A stretch of DNA of 64,000 nt from Puffinus mauretanicus (taxonomy: Eukaryota > Chordata > Aves > Procellariiformes > Procellariidae): the NCBI GenBank assembly GCA_023333565.1, contig JAJKFH010000241.1, positions 434,001 through 498,000 of the forward strand, in the 5' to 3' direction. Within the stretch, counting starts at the first letter, position 1. Each line of letters opens with the position of its first letter. The translations under genes were made by a program, and so were the position numbers. The notes beneath the pieces are model-generated. The model saw only the letters and a list, made by a program, of their open reading frames with translations, had not been told where the DNA came from and ran no database searches. Positions 1-12,545 of this stretch are shown in pieces.

Positions 1-307
1 ACATTGAACCACAAATTAATTTCATAATTTTTTCCTCTCTAATTATGCCAACATCTGCTGCAAGGCCCAAGCTGTGCACATGCATTTTAATACATCCCTC
101 CCCCCGTCTCTCTCGGCACTGAACTTTTCAGTAATTATCGCCAGGAGAAGGGCTCCGTTCTGCGGGAGGGAGAGGCGAAGGCTGGCAGCGGGCAGGAGCA
201 CGCAGAGCGAGGTGCAGGCAGCGCGGGGCAGGCAGGGGCTGTGCCCAGGACCCTACATGTGCAAGGCACCCCCCTGCACCCTGTGCCGGGCTGGAGCCCG
301 GAGTGCT

Positions 308-687
308 GGCTCTGCCCCGGGGATGCTGCACCGCGCCGGGGCCCCAGGGACCGGCTCTGCCCCGGGGATGCTGCACCGCGCCGGGGCCCCAGGGACCGGC
401 TCTGCCCCGGGGATGCTGCACCGTGCCACGGCCCCAGGGACCGGCTCTGCCCCGGGGATGCTGCACCGTGCCGCGGCCCCAGGGACCGGCTCTGCCCCGG
501 GGATGCTGCACCGTGCCGCGGCCCCAGGGACCGGCTCTGCCCCGGGGATGCTGCACCGTGCCGGGGTCCCAGGGACCGGCTCTGCCCCGGGGATGCTGCA
601 CCGTGCCGCGGCCCCAGGGACCGGCTCTGCCCCGGGGATGCTGCACCGTGCCGCGGCCCCAGGGACCGGCTCTGCCCCGGGGATGCT
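308..687. repeat. 45-bp minisatellite, about 8.4 copies
   Basis: Unit begins GGCTCTGCCCCGGGGATGCT and ends CCCCAGGGACC. Copies differ mainly at a short CGC/CGTGCC and GGGG/GCGG position. Because 45 is a multiple of three, frames stay open on both strands, which creates several spurious ORFs. Confidence 0.95.
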
Positions 688-2300
688 CCGTCCCATGGCT
701 AGAGGTACCCGGCTCGCCTCGGGGCTGGGGAAGGGCCCCTGCCCCAGGACACCTCGGTCTTGTTTTCACCCAGGCATCTCCAGCCACATTCACCTTTCCC
801 CGCGCTGCGCAACAGGCTCTGAATCCGGCCCTCTGCTCCTCGGTGCCCTGCCTGCCACAGGGGGGGAGCACCGGGGACGTGTGAGGTCTGGGGTCCCCGG
901 GCTCAGCCTCCAGCGCGCCGTCCCCTGGCCTTGTGCCCGTCACCGCGGGTCCGGGAGAAGCCGGTGGCCGTGGCAGCCCCCTCCTGTCCCTCGCTGCACG
1001 TCTGCTCCCGCTCAGGGAGATGTTTCATGGCCTCACTGGCAGATGCAAAAGGTCATTTGGCCGCCGAGTAATTAAAACCTGGCAATTATCAATTTAGAGC
1101 AGCAAGCTCCCGGCCTGGCAAGCGCTCCGGTCCTCCCGCGTGAGCTGCGGGATGCAGTCGAGGTGCAGAAATGCGGCAGGCACCGGGGAGGGGACGGGGG
1201 GATGATGCACGTCGCGCGTGCTGGGACCTCACCTTCAGCACTGGCAGCTCACTGGGGAGCCCGCAGGGATGCTGCGCTCTCATTAAATAGTTCATCAAGT
1301 GTTTTAATTAAAAGGTGGGGGATGAAGGCACTGCTCGGGGCGCGGGGTGAGCTCGGCTGCTGCGCTGCGAGGAGGAAAAGCCGCTCTCCTGCTCCGGGCG
1401 TGGATGCACGGCCCAACCCCGGGTTCGGGCAGCAGCTCGGAGCTGCCTCTATGATGGGAAGGGGCCCGATCCTGCCCAGGGCTGAGCGCCAAGCGTGCCA
1501 CGGGCCATGGCACTGATGGCATGGCCGAGGGGGTGCAAACTCTTTCCCTCTTCCCTTCTCCCCACTGCCAGGGGTGCTGCCGCTGCAGGACCTGCCCAGT
1601 GGCATGGTGTGGGTGGGGAGCCCATTCCCCATCCCAGGGGGGTGGGAGCTGAGCCCCCCTCCACCCCTGCGCTCCTGCAATTAATTACAGCTGTAAAAAT
1701 CAAGGTGGACGGCAGTGCCGGGGCTCCGCTCCGGCTCAGCCTGCAGTGAAGCGGGGATCAGGATCAGACCCCGGGGCTGGGAGGGACTGGGCTTTGGGTC
1801 GTGCATGAGCTCTGGCGGTGGCAGGGGCCTAATCCTGCTCCAGCACCAAGAAAACAGACAGGGAACTGGTCTCTGATGAGGGAGGCTGCAGAGGAGCAGA
1901 GCTGGCAGAAACGGGGGGCTGGCCACCGCAGCGGGACCCCTTCCTGCAGGATGCCCCATGGCTCGGCACGAGGCGCCCACCCACCCCACGGAGCATCGTC
2001 CCGGGGGGCAGCGGGACATCCCGCACCCTGCCCAGCCGCAGCGGGGTGCCGGCTCTCGCAGCAGCCCAGGTGTGACAGCAGGAGTGGGGCCGCGTCAGCC
2101 CCGTTAGGCTGCTGCCGCCCGCCCGCCTCGCAGCCGGGAACAGATGGCAGGCGACAGAAGCTGCCGATGAATAATACACGTCTAATGAGCGCCGCTCCCA
2201 GCCGCCCGCTCGCTCCGCGCGCTGCCCCGCACGCGCGCCCGCTCGCTCCATCTGTGCCCGCCGCCCCCCATGGGGCCCCACACCAGGGTGCCCCCCCACG

Positions 2301-3126
2301 CCTGGCACCCATGGGTCCTGCCTCGTACCAAGGTGCCCCTGCCACAGACCTGGCACCCATGGGTCCTGTCCCATACCAGGGTGCCACTGCCATGGACCAG
2401 GCACCCATGGGTCCTGCCTTGTACCAGAGTGCCGCTGCCATGCGCCTGACACCCATGGGTCCTGCCCCATACCAGGGTGCCACTGCCATGGACCTGGCAC
2501 CCATGGGTCCTGCCCCATACCAAGGTGCCACTGCCATGGACCTGGCACCCACAGGTCCTGTCCAATACTGGGGTACCCCTGCCATGAGCTTGGCACTCAT
2601 GGGTCCTGCCTTGTACCAGGGTGCCCCTGCCATGCGCCTGGCACCCATGGGTCCTGCCTTATACCAGGGTGCCCCTGCCATGCGCCTGGCACCCATGGGT
2701 CCTGCCTTGTACCAGGGTGCCCCTGCCATGCGCCTGGCACCCATGGGTCCTGCCTTGTACGAGGGTGCCCCTGTCATGCGCATGGCACGCATGGATCCTG
2801 CCCCATACCAGGGTGTTGCTGCCATGGACCTGGCACCCACGGGTCCTGCCCTATACTGGGGTATCCCTGCCATAAGCTTGGTACCCATGGGTCCTGCCCT
2901 GTACGAGGGTGCCCCTGCCATGCGCCTGGCACCCATGGGTCCTGCCTTGTACGAGGGTGCCCCTGTCATGCGCATGGCACGCATGGATCCTGCCCTATAC
3001 CAGGGTGTTGCTGCCATGGACCTGGCACCCACGGGTCCTGCCCAATACTGGGGTATCCCTGCCATAAGCTTGGTACCCATGGGTCCTGCCCTGTACGAGG
3101 GTGCCCCTGCCATGCGTCTGGCATTC
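2301..3126. repeat. 48-bp minisatellite, about 17 copies with 192-bp higher-order repeat
   Basis: Unit begins GGCACCCATGGGTCCTGCCT. The blocks starting at 2761 and 2953 repeat nearly exactly at 192 bases, four units, showing recent higher-order duplication. The unit length is a multiple of three and gives the long open frames of 514 and 562 codons here; these are not genes. Confidence 0.95.
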
Positions 3127-3869
3127 ACAGATACCACCCTGTGGGTGCTGAGGCAGCAGGGTGGCCCGGGGAAGGATGCTGGGGACCCACTGAGCACTCC
3201 AGATACCTTGCCTGAAAATGCTGCGGTGTCACCAGGCAGCGTCCCCGGTGCGGGGCTGGCAGGGCAGGAGCACACGGGTGCCACGGCACGTGGCAGCCCA
3301 GCACCCACGCCGTGGGCCCAGGAGCCAGCGCAGGCGCCCAGCAGGCAGGATGGGGATCGGCTGCCCGAGCCCCTGCCCGCGGCGCTGCCAAAGGAGCCGC
3401 AGCCGGTGTGCAGCCAAACAGCGCGGTGCGGGGGCTCAGCACCACTGGCAGTGGGGTGGATGAGAGGGGTTCCCTCCCCGTCTCGCTGATGAGCCGCTGG
3501 CTAATTAGGGCTCTGGGGAGGGCTGCTCCTCTGCTTTGGGGCTTTGGCTGCTGCATCTGGGAAACCAGCATCACTCGGGGTGTGGGAGCCCCGGGTTTCT
3601 CCTCCTGAGGAGCACGCAGGCGAATTTCCACCATCCAGGCACGCGCATCCTGGTTCTCCAGGCCCGGGATGCTCCGCTCGCCGGCTCCGAGGGGGTTGTG
3701 CCTCCATGCCCCGATGCCCCGGCCGATCTCCCGGCCATTGCTGTCATCCTGCAGCAAAGCAGTGGTGCTCCGGTCCCTGCCCGGAGCAGTGCGGGTCAGC
3801 GGGCACCCGCAGACAACGCCTTGGGAAGGGGAGGAGGAGGGTGGAAAACAAAACACTGATGGATTGTAA

Positions 3870-4290
3870 AGCTATTGAAGTGCCAGCGAGTAAACTCCAT
3901 ATTTTTAACGGCATTTAAATGCCTCCAAGCAGATTAATAAGGTCTAGGTAATAGCAGAACCAGTCTATATTTATTCTATCTTAAACGCCAGTTTGTCAGG
4001 CTGTATTAATATTGATGGTAAGGCTTGGATTGAGGACAGTAAACGCTGGGACTTCACTTTATCTCTCCCAAACAGGCTGCCTCAGCCCCTTTATCAGGGC
4101 TGCGGCTGCGGCAGCAGCTGCCTCTTCAAGGGCTCAGTGCATCCCCTCTCCCCCCCGCTCCCTCTTTTTAATCAGAGGAGGAGAAGTTGCTGGCTTGATC
4201 GTTCCATTTTTATCTCTTTTATTTACTCCATTTTCATGTCTTTCAGTGCATATTTTATTCCCATCAAGGCAGGACCATTGATAGCTTAAG
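3870..4290. promoter_or_regulatory. AT-rich island, candidate conserved element
   Basis: About 420 bases of AT-rich, non-repetitive sequence with TTTAAATGCCTCCAAGCAG, ATTAATAAGG and GTATTAATATTG words, within GC-rich repeats. The sharp composition contrast suggests constraint; no other evidence. Confidence 0.3.
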
Positions 4291-5654
4291 CTGTCCCCCC
4301 TCGGCTCCCCCCACGCAGCGTGACGGGGAAGGACGAGGGGTAATTACCGGGGAAGTGCCCCCCCATCCCTCCTGCCCCACGGCGGCCGCAGGCAGCGTGG
4401 CCCCCCGGGAGGGGCCGAGCTGCGATTCGGGGGGTCTGGGGGGAGCAACGGCTGCTGCCCCACGTTCTGTGCCCCTTTGGCCCCCAGCCCTGGGGCTGAG
4501 CTGGGGGTGGTGGCTCCGCAGCCGGTGTCCCCCCTGCCAGCCCCCACTGCCCCCCAGCCCCACGAGCATCCCTCCCTGCTGTCGTGGTGCTGCAGAGGTC
4601 CCATCCCCGCTGCCACCGATGTCCTGGAGCACCCGGGACCGACCCCCCCATCCCACCCCATCATGTCCCATTGGCACAGCCCCGGCCCAGCCGCAGGGCA
4701 GCACTGGGCACACCAGCACCCAAAAAAGTGCTTAAACAGGTGCTGGGTTTCCTGGGGCTGTGCCACGGGGGGAGCACCCACTCGAGTGCCACGGGGCAGA
4801 GCGGTCCCACGCTGGCACCCCACGCGGGAGGGCTTGGGCTGCAGCGGAGGCTGAGGACAAACCCATTTTCTTCCTGAATATTCCCCAAAGCCCAGATTCC
4901 TGCCTGGCTCTTCCCTTCCAGCATTTGAAATTCAAAGTACGCTCTGCCTTGATTAGTGCTACAAATCATCCAGCTGGGGAGCAGCCGCGTGGCCACGTGG
5001 CCGGGGCGCGGGACCGGCACGGATGGCGTCGCCTCCCCGATCCCGGGCTCTGAATATTCACGGCAAACTGTTTGTACAGCCCTTCTCCTCCAAGAGTGGG
5101 AAAAATGATGCAAAGAAATTTGCAAACGATTTCAGACGGGGTGTAGCGCTGGCTCTCGGCTCTGCTGGTAATGAATGCAAAATAATCATACTAAATGCTA
5201 ATTGCAGGAGGAGGGTTGCAGCCTGCCTCAGGTTTTAAAAGATAGTCTGTAAAAATCCATGGCGGGAGCAGGACAAGCTTCGGCTCCTGCCGTGTGCATC
5301 CTTGTCCTCCCACCATGGTGGCCCGTGGCTCCCGGCCAGCCCCGGGCACCGTTCGCCAGCCGCTGCGGCACCGTGGCCAGAGCAGCTCCTGCTCCCCCTT
5401 GCCCTCCGCCACCAGCAAAGCAACAAGTTGAATTTAACAGCCCTTAGTCCTGGAAACATCAAAGAGCCCCTCTGCTGGAAAATGAAAATCCTCATTAACT
5501 AATAAAAAGCCCATCGCTCGCTCTGCCTTTAGTATAATTAACAGCAGCCAAGACTTCAATTAAGGTTTTATCCAAACTTCAAAAAGCCACTCTCTCTCTC
5601 CATAATTATGGTGATCACGGCGGCTCCAACCTTCAGCGGGGCTCCTCCGGCCGC

Positions 5655-5741
5655 GCACACGCGTGTGCGTTCACCCGTGCCGCCAGCCGTGCACACGCGT
5701 GTGCGTTCACCCGTGCCGCCAGCCGTGCACACGCGTGTGCG
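5655..5741. repeat. 36-bp repeat with GCACACGCGTGTGC palindrome, 2.4 copies
   Basis: The alternating purine-pyrimidine palindrome starts at 5655, 5691 and 5727, exactly 36 bases apart, with a nearly constant spacer (TTCACCCGTGCCGCCAGCC) between. Confidence 0.9.
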
Positions 5742-6689
5742 CTCAGCCCGTGCCGCCCCGGGGACAGCATCGCGGCCGAGGGCGCAGCGCGCGGCGCGGC
5801 GGGCACGTACATCCCAAATAGGAAATGTTTGTGCAATTGGTGCTTGGCAGGAGCCGGGTGTTTTGCCGGGTGGTTCTGACTTCAGCAGGGAAATATGCTG
5901 CCGGCGGGGAGCGGCGGTGCCGAGCGATGGGAACGGGCCAGTTCTCACCGCTCTCTCCCCCGCGGCGGCCAGGACGGCAGCGCTCGTCTCGCTCCGGGGA
6001 TGGGAAAGGCCAGGGGCTGGCGAGCCTCGCGCCGCGCTGTCGCGGGAGGTTCGTCACCCTGTCCCCCGGCCAGCATCCCGGGTGCATGGAGGTGGCCCCG
6101 AGCCAGGAGGCGGCCCCGATGTCACACCGAGGGAGGGTGGCAGCCTTGGCTGAGCGCCCTGAGCCCACCTCGGTGCCCGCGGGAGGATGCTGCAGGCAGC
6201 AAACCCCTGCCACCCTGCCTGGCACTGGGTGTCCCCAGGCAGGGCCCCAGCCGGGCGCTGCTCGGTGGGCAGGGGACCCCTCCAGCCCCGTCTGCGCAGA
6301 ACAGCCCGTCCTCGTGCCTCCGAGCAGAAACAAGAGCGCCATGTTCATTTTAGAAGGGAAAATAGTGACTGCGTGGCTTAGTCCTTAAATACCTATACAC
6401 TACAACATTTGTAGACTGGTTTTTTCTCTTTTTACTGACCCGATAAAACATTGGCTGGGTTTTTGCCTTGTCTTCCTCCCAGTTCCCAGCCTGGCTTTCC
6501 CACGTGCCACTTTTTGCAGCCCCGAGGCTGCGAGATGTCGCTTCCCCAGCCCCCCATCAGTGCCAGTGGCTTTGATTTGCAGTGCTCAGGACCCTGGGAT
6601 GGTTTTAGGGCAGGAGCTGGGAACCTCTCCCTGATCCTCGGGGAGGCAACGGCCACGGAGCAGCTCCAGAGATGGCCTGGGAATGCAGG

Positions 6690-7520
6690 GGAATGCTGAG
6701 TGCCCCAGGGATGTGCAGGGATGCTGGGTGCCCCAGGGATGCAGGAGGATGCCTGAGCACCCCAAGGACATGTGGGGATGCTGGGTGCCCTGGGGATGCA
6801 GGAGGATGCTGCATGTCCTGGACATATGGGGGGATGCTTGAGCATCCCAGGGATGCAGGGATGCTGGATACTCTGGGGATGCAGGGATGCTGGGTGCCCC
6901 AGGGATGCAGGAGGATGCCTGAACACCCCAGGGACATGTGGGGATGCTGGGTGCCCTGGGGATGCAGGAGGATGCCTGAGCACCCCAGGGACATGTGGGG
7001 ATGCTGCGTGCCCTGGGGATGCAGGAGGATGCCTGAGCACCCCAGGGACATGTGGGGATGCTGGGTGCCCTGGGGATGCAGGAGGATGCTGCATGTCCTG
7101 GACATATAGGGGGATGCAGGGATGCTGGATACTCTGGGGATGCAGGGATGCTGGGTGCCCCAGGGATGCAGGAGGATGCCTGAGCACCCCAGGGACATGT
7201 GGGGATGCTGCGTGCCCTGGGGATGCAGGAGGATGCCTGAGCACCCCAGGGACATGTGGGGATGCTGGGTGCCCTGGGGATGCAGGAGGATGCTGCACGT
7301 CCTGGACATATGGGGGGATGCTTGAGCATCCCAGGGATGCAGGGATGCTGGGTGCCCCAGGGACATGCAGGGGGATGCTGGGTGCCCCAGGGATGTGCAG
7401 GGATGCTGAGCATCCCAGGGATGCAGAGGTGCTAAGTGCCCTGGGGATGTGGGGATGCTGGGTGCCCTGGGGATGCGGGGGCATGCCTGAGCACCCCAGG
7501 GACGTGCAGGGATGCTGGGT
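6690..7520. repeat. Composite GGGGATGC minisatellite, 57-bp main unit
   Basis: The main unit runs GGGGATGCAGGAGGATGCCT, GAGCACCCCAGGGACATGTG, GGGATGCTGGGTGCCCT. Variant blocks with CATGTCCTGGACATAT recur about 280 and 200 bases apart, so the array has a mixed higher-order structure. Confidence 0.92.
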
Positions 7521-9197
7521 GCTGTGCTCATGTGCAGGACAGCAGGTCTCCCACCCCAGATGACCATAAGCCCTTGCTCTCACATGACCCTCGCGGGGAC
7601 GGGGCGTGAGGTCCAGCCCCGCTGGGTGCAGCGCGTCAGCGCTGCCGTCCCGGGACCCGGCACGGACGAGGGAGAGTCCGGCTGGGTGCGTTGGGGGAGC
7701 AGACACATCAGGAGACGGATCCGCAGATGGCAGCTCTCTCGCAGAGACGGGGACCGTAATCCTCCCCATGGGTCCCATTATCATCTCTATCTGGTGAAAA
7801 AACTCTCATCCCGGATGTGTCTAATCCTAATCACTCCCTATCGCCAGGACCACTTCAGACGGGCCAGACGGACAGACGAGGCCTCCTCCTGCCCCGCATA
7901 TCTGCACAGGCAGCCCGCGGACGGGGGGAGGCCACCCCTTCGCTCCTAATCCCTCTGCCAGGCCTTCATTTAAAAGGGGATTTGCTGTTTATTCCCTCCG
8001 CAGGCTGCGCCGTCATTACGGGGGTCAACATCTGACCTGGGAGAGCCTTGTTAAAAAATAATAACGGCACGTTAATTTGGGGGCGGGGTGGGGGGAGATT
8101 GGGGGGCTGGGTAATGCACTGGCGAGTTTCCAAGCCCGAGAGCATCGCTTGGGCTCGTTGTCTGCAATGAAAGGCTCGGGTCTCAGCAGCGGCGGCCAGC
8201 CAGGGATGCTCACCGAGGTGTCCCCTTCAGCCCTCCCAAAAGACCTCGAAGGCGGTGGAATCCATCCTGGGGGAGGGCGGTTGGGACAACCCCCCCCCAG
8301 ACATCTCCTTATGGGGGGCTGAGATGTGGGCACCGCACGGCCCCTCTCCCCCATGCCAGCCTCCCCACTTGCGCCCTTAATTCAGCCCTCTCCTGCTTGC
8401 ACGTCCGTATTTATGGTGGGGATGGGCAGAGGGCAGGAGGGTTGTCACTGGGGGGGGGTCTCCCGCTGCCCGCCCAGCCCCGGGGGGTGCCTGGGGCTGC
8501 CGGGGGGGGGGATTAAATCCAGAAGGGAAAATATCCTGCAGCAGGTGCAGCTTGCGACAGGTCTGAACGGCTGCCAGCCGGCTCGGAAATCCCAAACACA
8601 TCTGTGCTCATCAGTTGGACACCAGATGGGCCCCGGGTTAGTATTTTGGGCTGGGGTTAGCTTGGGGGGGCTGCGGCAAAGCTGGGGGGGGCTGGCTGCT
8701 CTGCCCCGGGATCTCACACCCCGCCTGCATTCCCCCATATACTTAGCCCGGTATTTTTAGTGTGTTTTGCCAGCTGGAGGCCAGACCCCTCTCGGGTGTG
8801 GGGCAGGTTGGGGCTACACTGGAGAGCCCACCAGTCCCTGCCAGGCACTGTGGTTCCCCAAGCCCCAGTTCTGCCCCCCACTTCTCACCCCAAATACCCC
8901 AGCAAAACCCAGCTCCTCGCCCCTCTGGGGTCCTGCGAGCATCCATGAGGCGAGAGCTGCAAAGCCCTGCACACACAGAAGCCCTGCCTAAGTGCTAAAT
9001 ATTATTAACGCCCAATATTCTTAGCTGCAGCCGCACCTCTAATTCCCCGGCAGATTAGGACCGTCCCAGCCCCAAGAGCATCTTGTCTCCATCCTGGTGT
9101 CCTCCTGTCCCCGGCATCGGGCTGGCACAGGGCTGGCTGCATCCTCCCGTGCCCGTGGCTCCGAGCACTCCTGCAGCTGAACAATGCTGGGGCCAGC

Positions 9198-9292
9198 CCC
9201 GTGCACCCCAGCCCCAGGCACCCCAGCCCTATGCACCCCAGCCCCATGCACCCCAGCCCCATGCACCCCGGCCCCGTGCACCCCAGCCCCAC
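9198..9292. repeat. 15-bp tandem repeat (AGCCCCATGCACCCC)
   Basis: About six copies with variation at CAT/CGT/TAT. The unit length is a multiple of three, so frames stay open across it. Confidence 0.9.
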
Positions 9293-10117
9293 GGGACGAG
9301 AGCTGGAGCTCCCTGTCCGTCCCCCATCACAGCAGATGCAGCTTCGCCAGCCTCCCGGCTCCCGGCTATTTTTAGGAGCGTGTCGGTGGCTAAACCTGGC
9401 ACCGTGTGGGCTCGAGGCTTCCCGGCGGCGTGGCAGCTGCCGCCCCGTGCCATGCTTTCGGGTGCCATGTCTCCCCGTGCGAGCCGGGAGCATTGCGAGC
9501 ACATGTGGGGCTGTGCTCCCTGGCTGGGGTGGGCTCAGCGTAGGACCACGCTGTAGGATGGGAAAATCATCCTGGTGCGGGGATGGCTGCGGTGGGAGAG
9601 GAGTTTCCCAGCCCCATGGCACCAACCCCTTCCCGAGCGAGCGTGGGGCGCAGGGTGGGGGATGGCACCTCCAGCCCCATTTAACGTCCCGCTCCCGAGC
9701 GGCAGGAGCAAGGGGCAAGCCCCGATCCCAAGCACGGAGATTAAGAGCCCATGAGGGTCCCCGATGGCTTCACCTGGTCTACCCTAGAAGCAGGGGGGGA
9801 CATCACCACCCGCCTCTCCCTTTCCGCAGGGCTGGGGCAAACAGGGCACCTCTTCCCTCCCCATCTCGCCCTGAGCCCCGTGGCCCGGCCGAGCTGGGGG
9901 CCCGCAGCCTCTCTGATAAGAGGAGGAAGGCGCTGAATGCAGAAACGTGGCTGTGGGAAGCGGAGCCGGCAGGGACTTGCATGCCCATGAGGAGGAGGAG
10001 GAGCATGTGTGCCTTCTTCCAGCCCTGCCTCTGCCCAGACAGGGCTGAGGTGGGGGGCTGTGAGGGGCCCTTTCCCCCTACATGTCCCCCTCAATCCCAC
10101 TGCCCCTGTGCATGCAC

Positions 10118-10340
10118 AGACCCATCCCTGTCCCTGTCCCCATCCCCATCCCCACCCCATCCCCATCTCCATCCTCGTCCCCATCCCCATCCCCGTCCCC
10201 ACCTCCATCCCCATCTCTGTCTCCATTCCCATGCCCGTCCCCATCCCCATCCCCATCCCGTCGTCCCCATCCCGATCCTCATTCCCATCCCAATTCCCGT
10301 CCCCATCCCCATCCCCATCCCCGTCCCCGTCCCTATGCCT
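10118..10340. repeat. (CCCCAT)n-type low-complexity tract, G-rich on the minus strand
   Basis: About 220 bases made almost only of C, A and T on the plus strand, in CCCCATCCCCATCC arrangements. The minus strand has many successive GGGG runs spaced by one to three bases. Confidence 0.92.
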
Positions 10341-11317
10341 TGTCCCCCACCCCGAACCCCCGAGGTGCCGGTGCAGCCCCGGGGATGCTCGGGGACGCTG
10401 TGCCCGGGGCGCAGAGCCCAGCACCCAGCTGGGTCGGCTGCACGTCCCCGCGGCTGGTGACGGCCGTTCTGCTCCTCTCTCCCCCTCCCCTCTCTCTTCC
10501 TTTCTGAAAATTGATAATTAACCTTTTGTCCATGGGGCTGTTGTGTTTATTTGGTGCAGGCGGCTGCAGGGCGCTGATATGGAAATCGCAGCCGGCAGGC
10601 AGCTCCCCGTCCTCCCCGCAATCTGCAGCCGCGCACAGCCGTTGGGCAGAGATAAGCAGGTGCTTATTCACAGCCCTGCAGCTGCCTGCGAGGGCAGCCC
10701 TACCTGATCACTCCAATCTCAGTGAAAAACTACTTGAGGTTAGGCTACCGTGATGGAGAGAGCCGATAGGGACCGCGCCAGACAGCTCCCCCGGCTCCCC
10801 GGCTTCGCCTCCGCCCGCGCCTCCTGCCTCCCTCTGCCCGCGTCCTCTCCGCTCCCTCCGTCTCCCTGCTCTGTCTTCCCTCTTATCTCCCTCTCCACAT
10901 CCCTTTGATTTCTCTTTTTTTTTCTTTTTTTTTTTTCCTTTTTTTTTCCTTAAAGAATTCATCTTTGTGTTTCATGTGAACTCTCGGCGGCTCCCGTCTC
11001 CCCGGCTCGGCTGCTGCTCTCCCCATCCCCGGCTCCTGCCTTTGCTCCCACATCCACATTTCCCCGGGGTGGAAGAGGCAGATTTGGGCATTGCGGTATA
11101 GAAGCCCCATCCCAGCCACGTGCTTGCAGGCCAGGGCCGTGCCCCCCCCACCCCAAAAGGCAGCACCCGCTTTGGGAGGCGATGGTCTCTTTTTGGTTCC
11201 GGCAGCTGCCGGTGGTGTTTTGCTCACGGGTCATTGCTGTGGCTTCCTCTCCCCGCGGGTTTCCCCGGCTGGGCTGGCCGCACCGCTCTCAAACGGAAAG
11301 GGGAAGGCAGCGGGGTG

Positions 11318-12082
11318 CTGCGGGCAGCGGGGCGTGTGGGCAGCGGGGTGCTGCGGGCAGCGGGGCGTGTGGGCAGCGGGGTGCTGCGGGCAGCGGGGTG
11401 CTGTGGGCAGCGGGGTGCTGTGGGCAGCGGGGTGTGTGGGCAGTGGGGTGCTGCGGGCAGCGGGGTGCTGTGGGCAGCGGGGTGTGTGGGCAGTGGGGTG
11501 TGTGGGCAGCGGGGTGCTGTGGGCAGTGGGGTGCTGGTGAGTGGGGTGTGGGCAGCGGGGTGCTGCGGGCAGCGGGGCGTGTGGGCAGCGGGGTGCTGCG
11601 GGCAGCGGGGCGTGTGGGCAGCGGGGTGCTGCGGGCAGTGGGGTGCTGTGGGCAGTGGGGTGCTGTGGGCAGCGGGGTGTGTGGGCAGTGGGGTGCTGTG
11701 GGCAGTGGGGTGTGTGGGCAGTGGGGTGCTGCGGGCAGCGGGGTGCTGTGGGCAGCGGGGTGTGTGGGCAGTGGGGTGTGTGGGCAGTGGGGTGCTGTGG
11801 GCAGCGGGGTGCTGCGGGCAGCGGGGCATGTGGGCAGTGGGGTGCTGCAGGCAGCGGGATGCTGCAGGCAGCGGGGTGCTGTGGGCAGTGGGGTGCTGCG
11901 GGCAGCAGGGTGCTGCGGGCAGCAGGGCATGTGGGCAGCGGGGTGCTGCGGGCAGCGGGGCATGTGGGCAGCGGGGTGCTGCGGGCAGCAGGATGCTGCG
12001 GGCAGCGGGGTGCTGTGGGCAGCGGGGCATGTGGGCAGCGGGGTGCTGCGGGCAGCAGGGTGCTGCAGGCAGTGGGGCGCAT
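11318..12082. repeat. 16/17-bp minisatellite (GGGCAGCGGGGTGCTGC)
   Basis: More than 40 copies of GGGCAGCGGGGTGCTGC/T or GGGCAGCGGGGCGTGT, in alternating blocks. The apparent Gly/Ala/Cys-rich ORFs in every frame are by-products. Confidence 0.95.
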
Positions 12083-12419
12083 GGGCACGGGCAGCACGCG
12101 GGGCCAAGCAAGCACCCGCCGGGGCATTCCCGGGGGCCGGGGAAGCGTGCCCTGCCCAGCACGGGGCTGGCGCAGCCCCGGTAAGTGCGAAGGCAGGTGG
12201 CGGATGCGGCAGCGGGGCCCCGGCTGCCCCCGGGGGTTTCTGCCTTCCTGCCGCCCTCTTGCTCTGAGCGTGGGGGCGGTGGGAGCCCGTCCTGCTTCTC
12301 CTTTACTGGGGGGGAAGTTTCTGCTCGGCAGCAAGCGTGCGGCTCTGATTCAGAGAGAAACTGGCTGGGAGCGCCGGCAGGCTCCCCGGAGGGTGGGCAG
12401 GGGGGTCACCTGTGCCGGG

Positions 12420-12545
12420 ACAGACCCCGGGACCCCAGGGGTTCCCCCCACACCAGGGCAGACCCCGTGACCCCAGGGGTTCCCACCACACCAGGGCAGA
12501 CCCGGGGTCCCCAGGGGTTCCCCCCACGCTGGGGCATTCCCCGTC
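12420..12545. repeat. 38-bp tandem repeat, about 3 copies
   Basis: Unit GACCCCAGGGGTTCCCCCCA then CACCAGGGCAGACCCCGT. The last copy is degenerate. Confidence 0.85.

Noticed and set aside
1764..3489. Open frames of 514 and 562 codons on both strands
   Set aside because: They follow a 48-bp tandem array whose unit is a multiple of three, so frames stay open by construction; no conserved domain or splice context.
6432..7784. 450-codon minus-strand frame rich in HPxxSPG words
   Set aside because: Entirely a reading of the composite GGGGATGC array.
11120..12334. Several 270-367 codon Gly/Ala/Cys- or Pro/His-rich frames
   Set aside because: All lie in a 16/17-bp minisatellite and are open on both strands in most frames.
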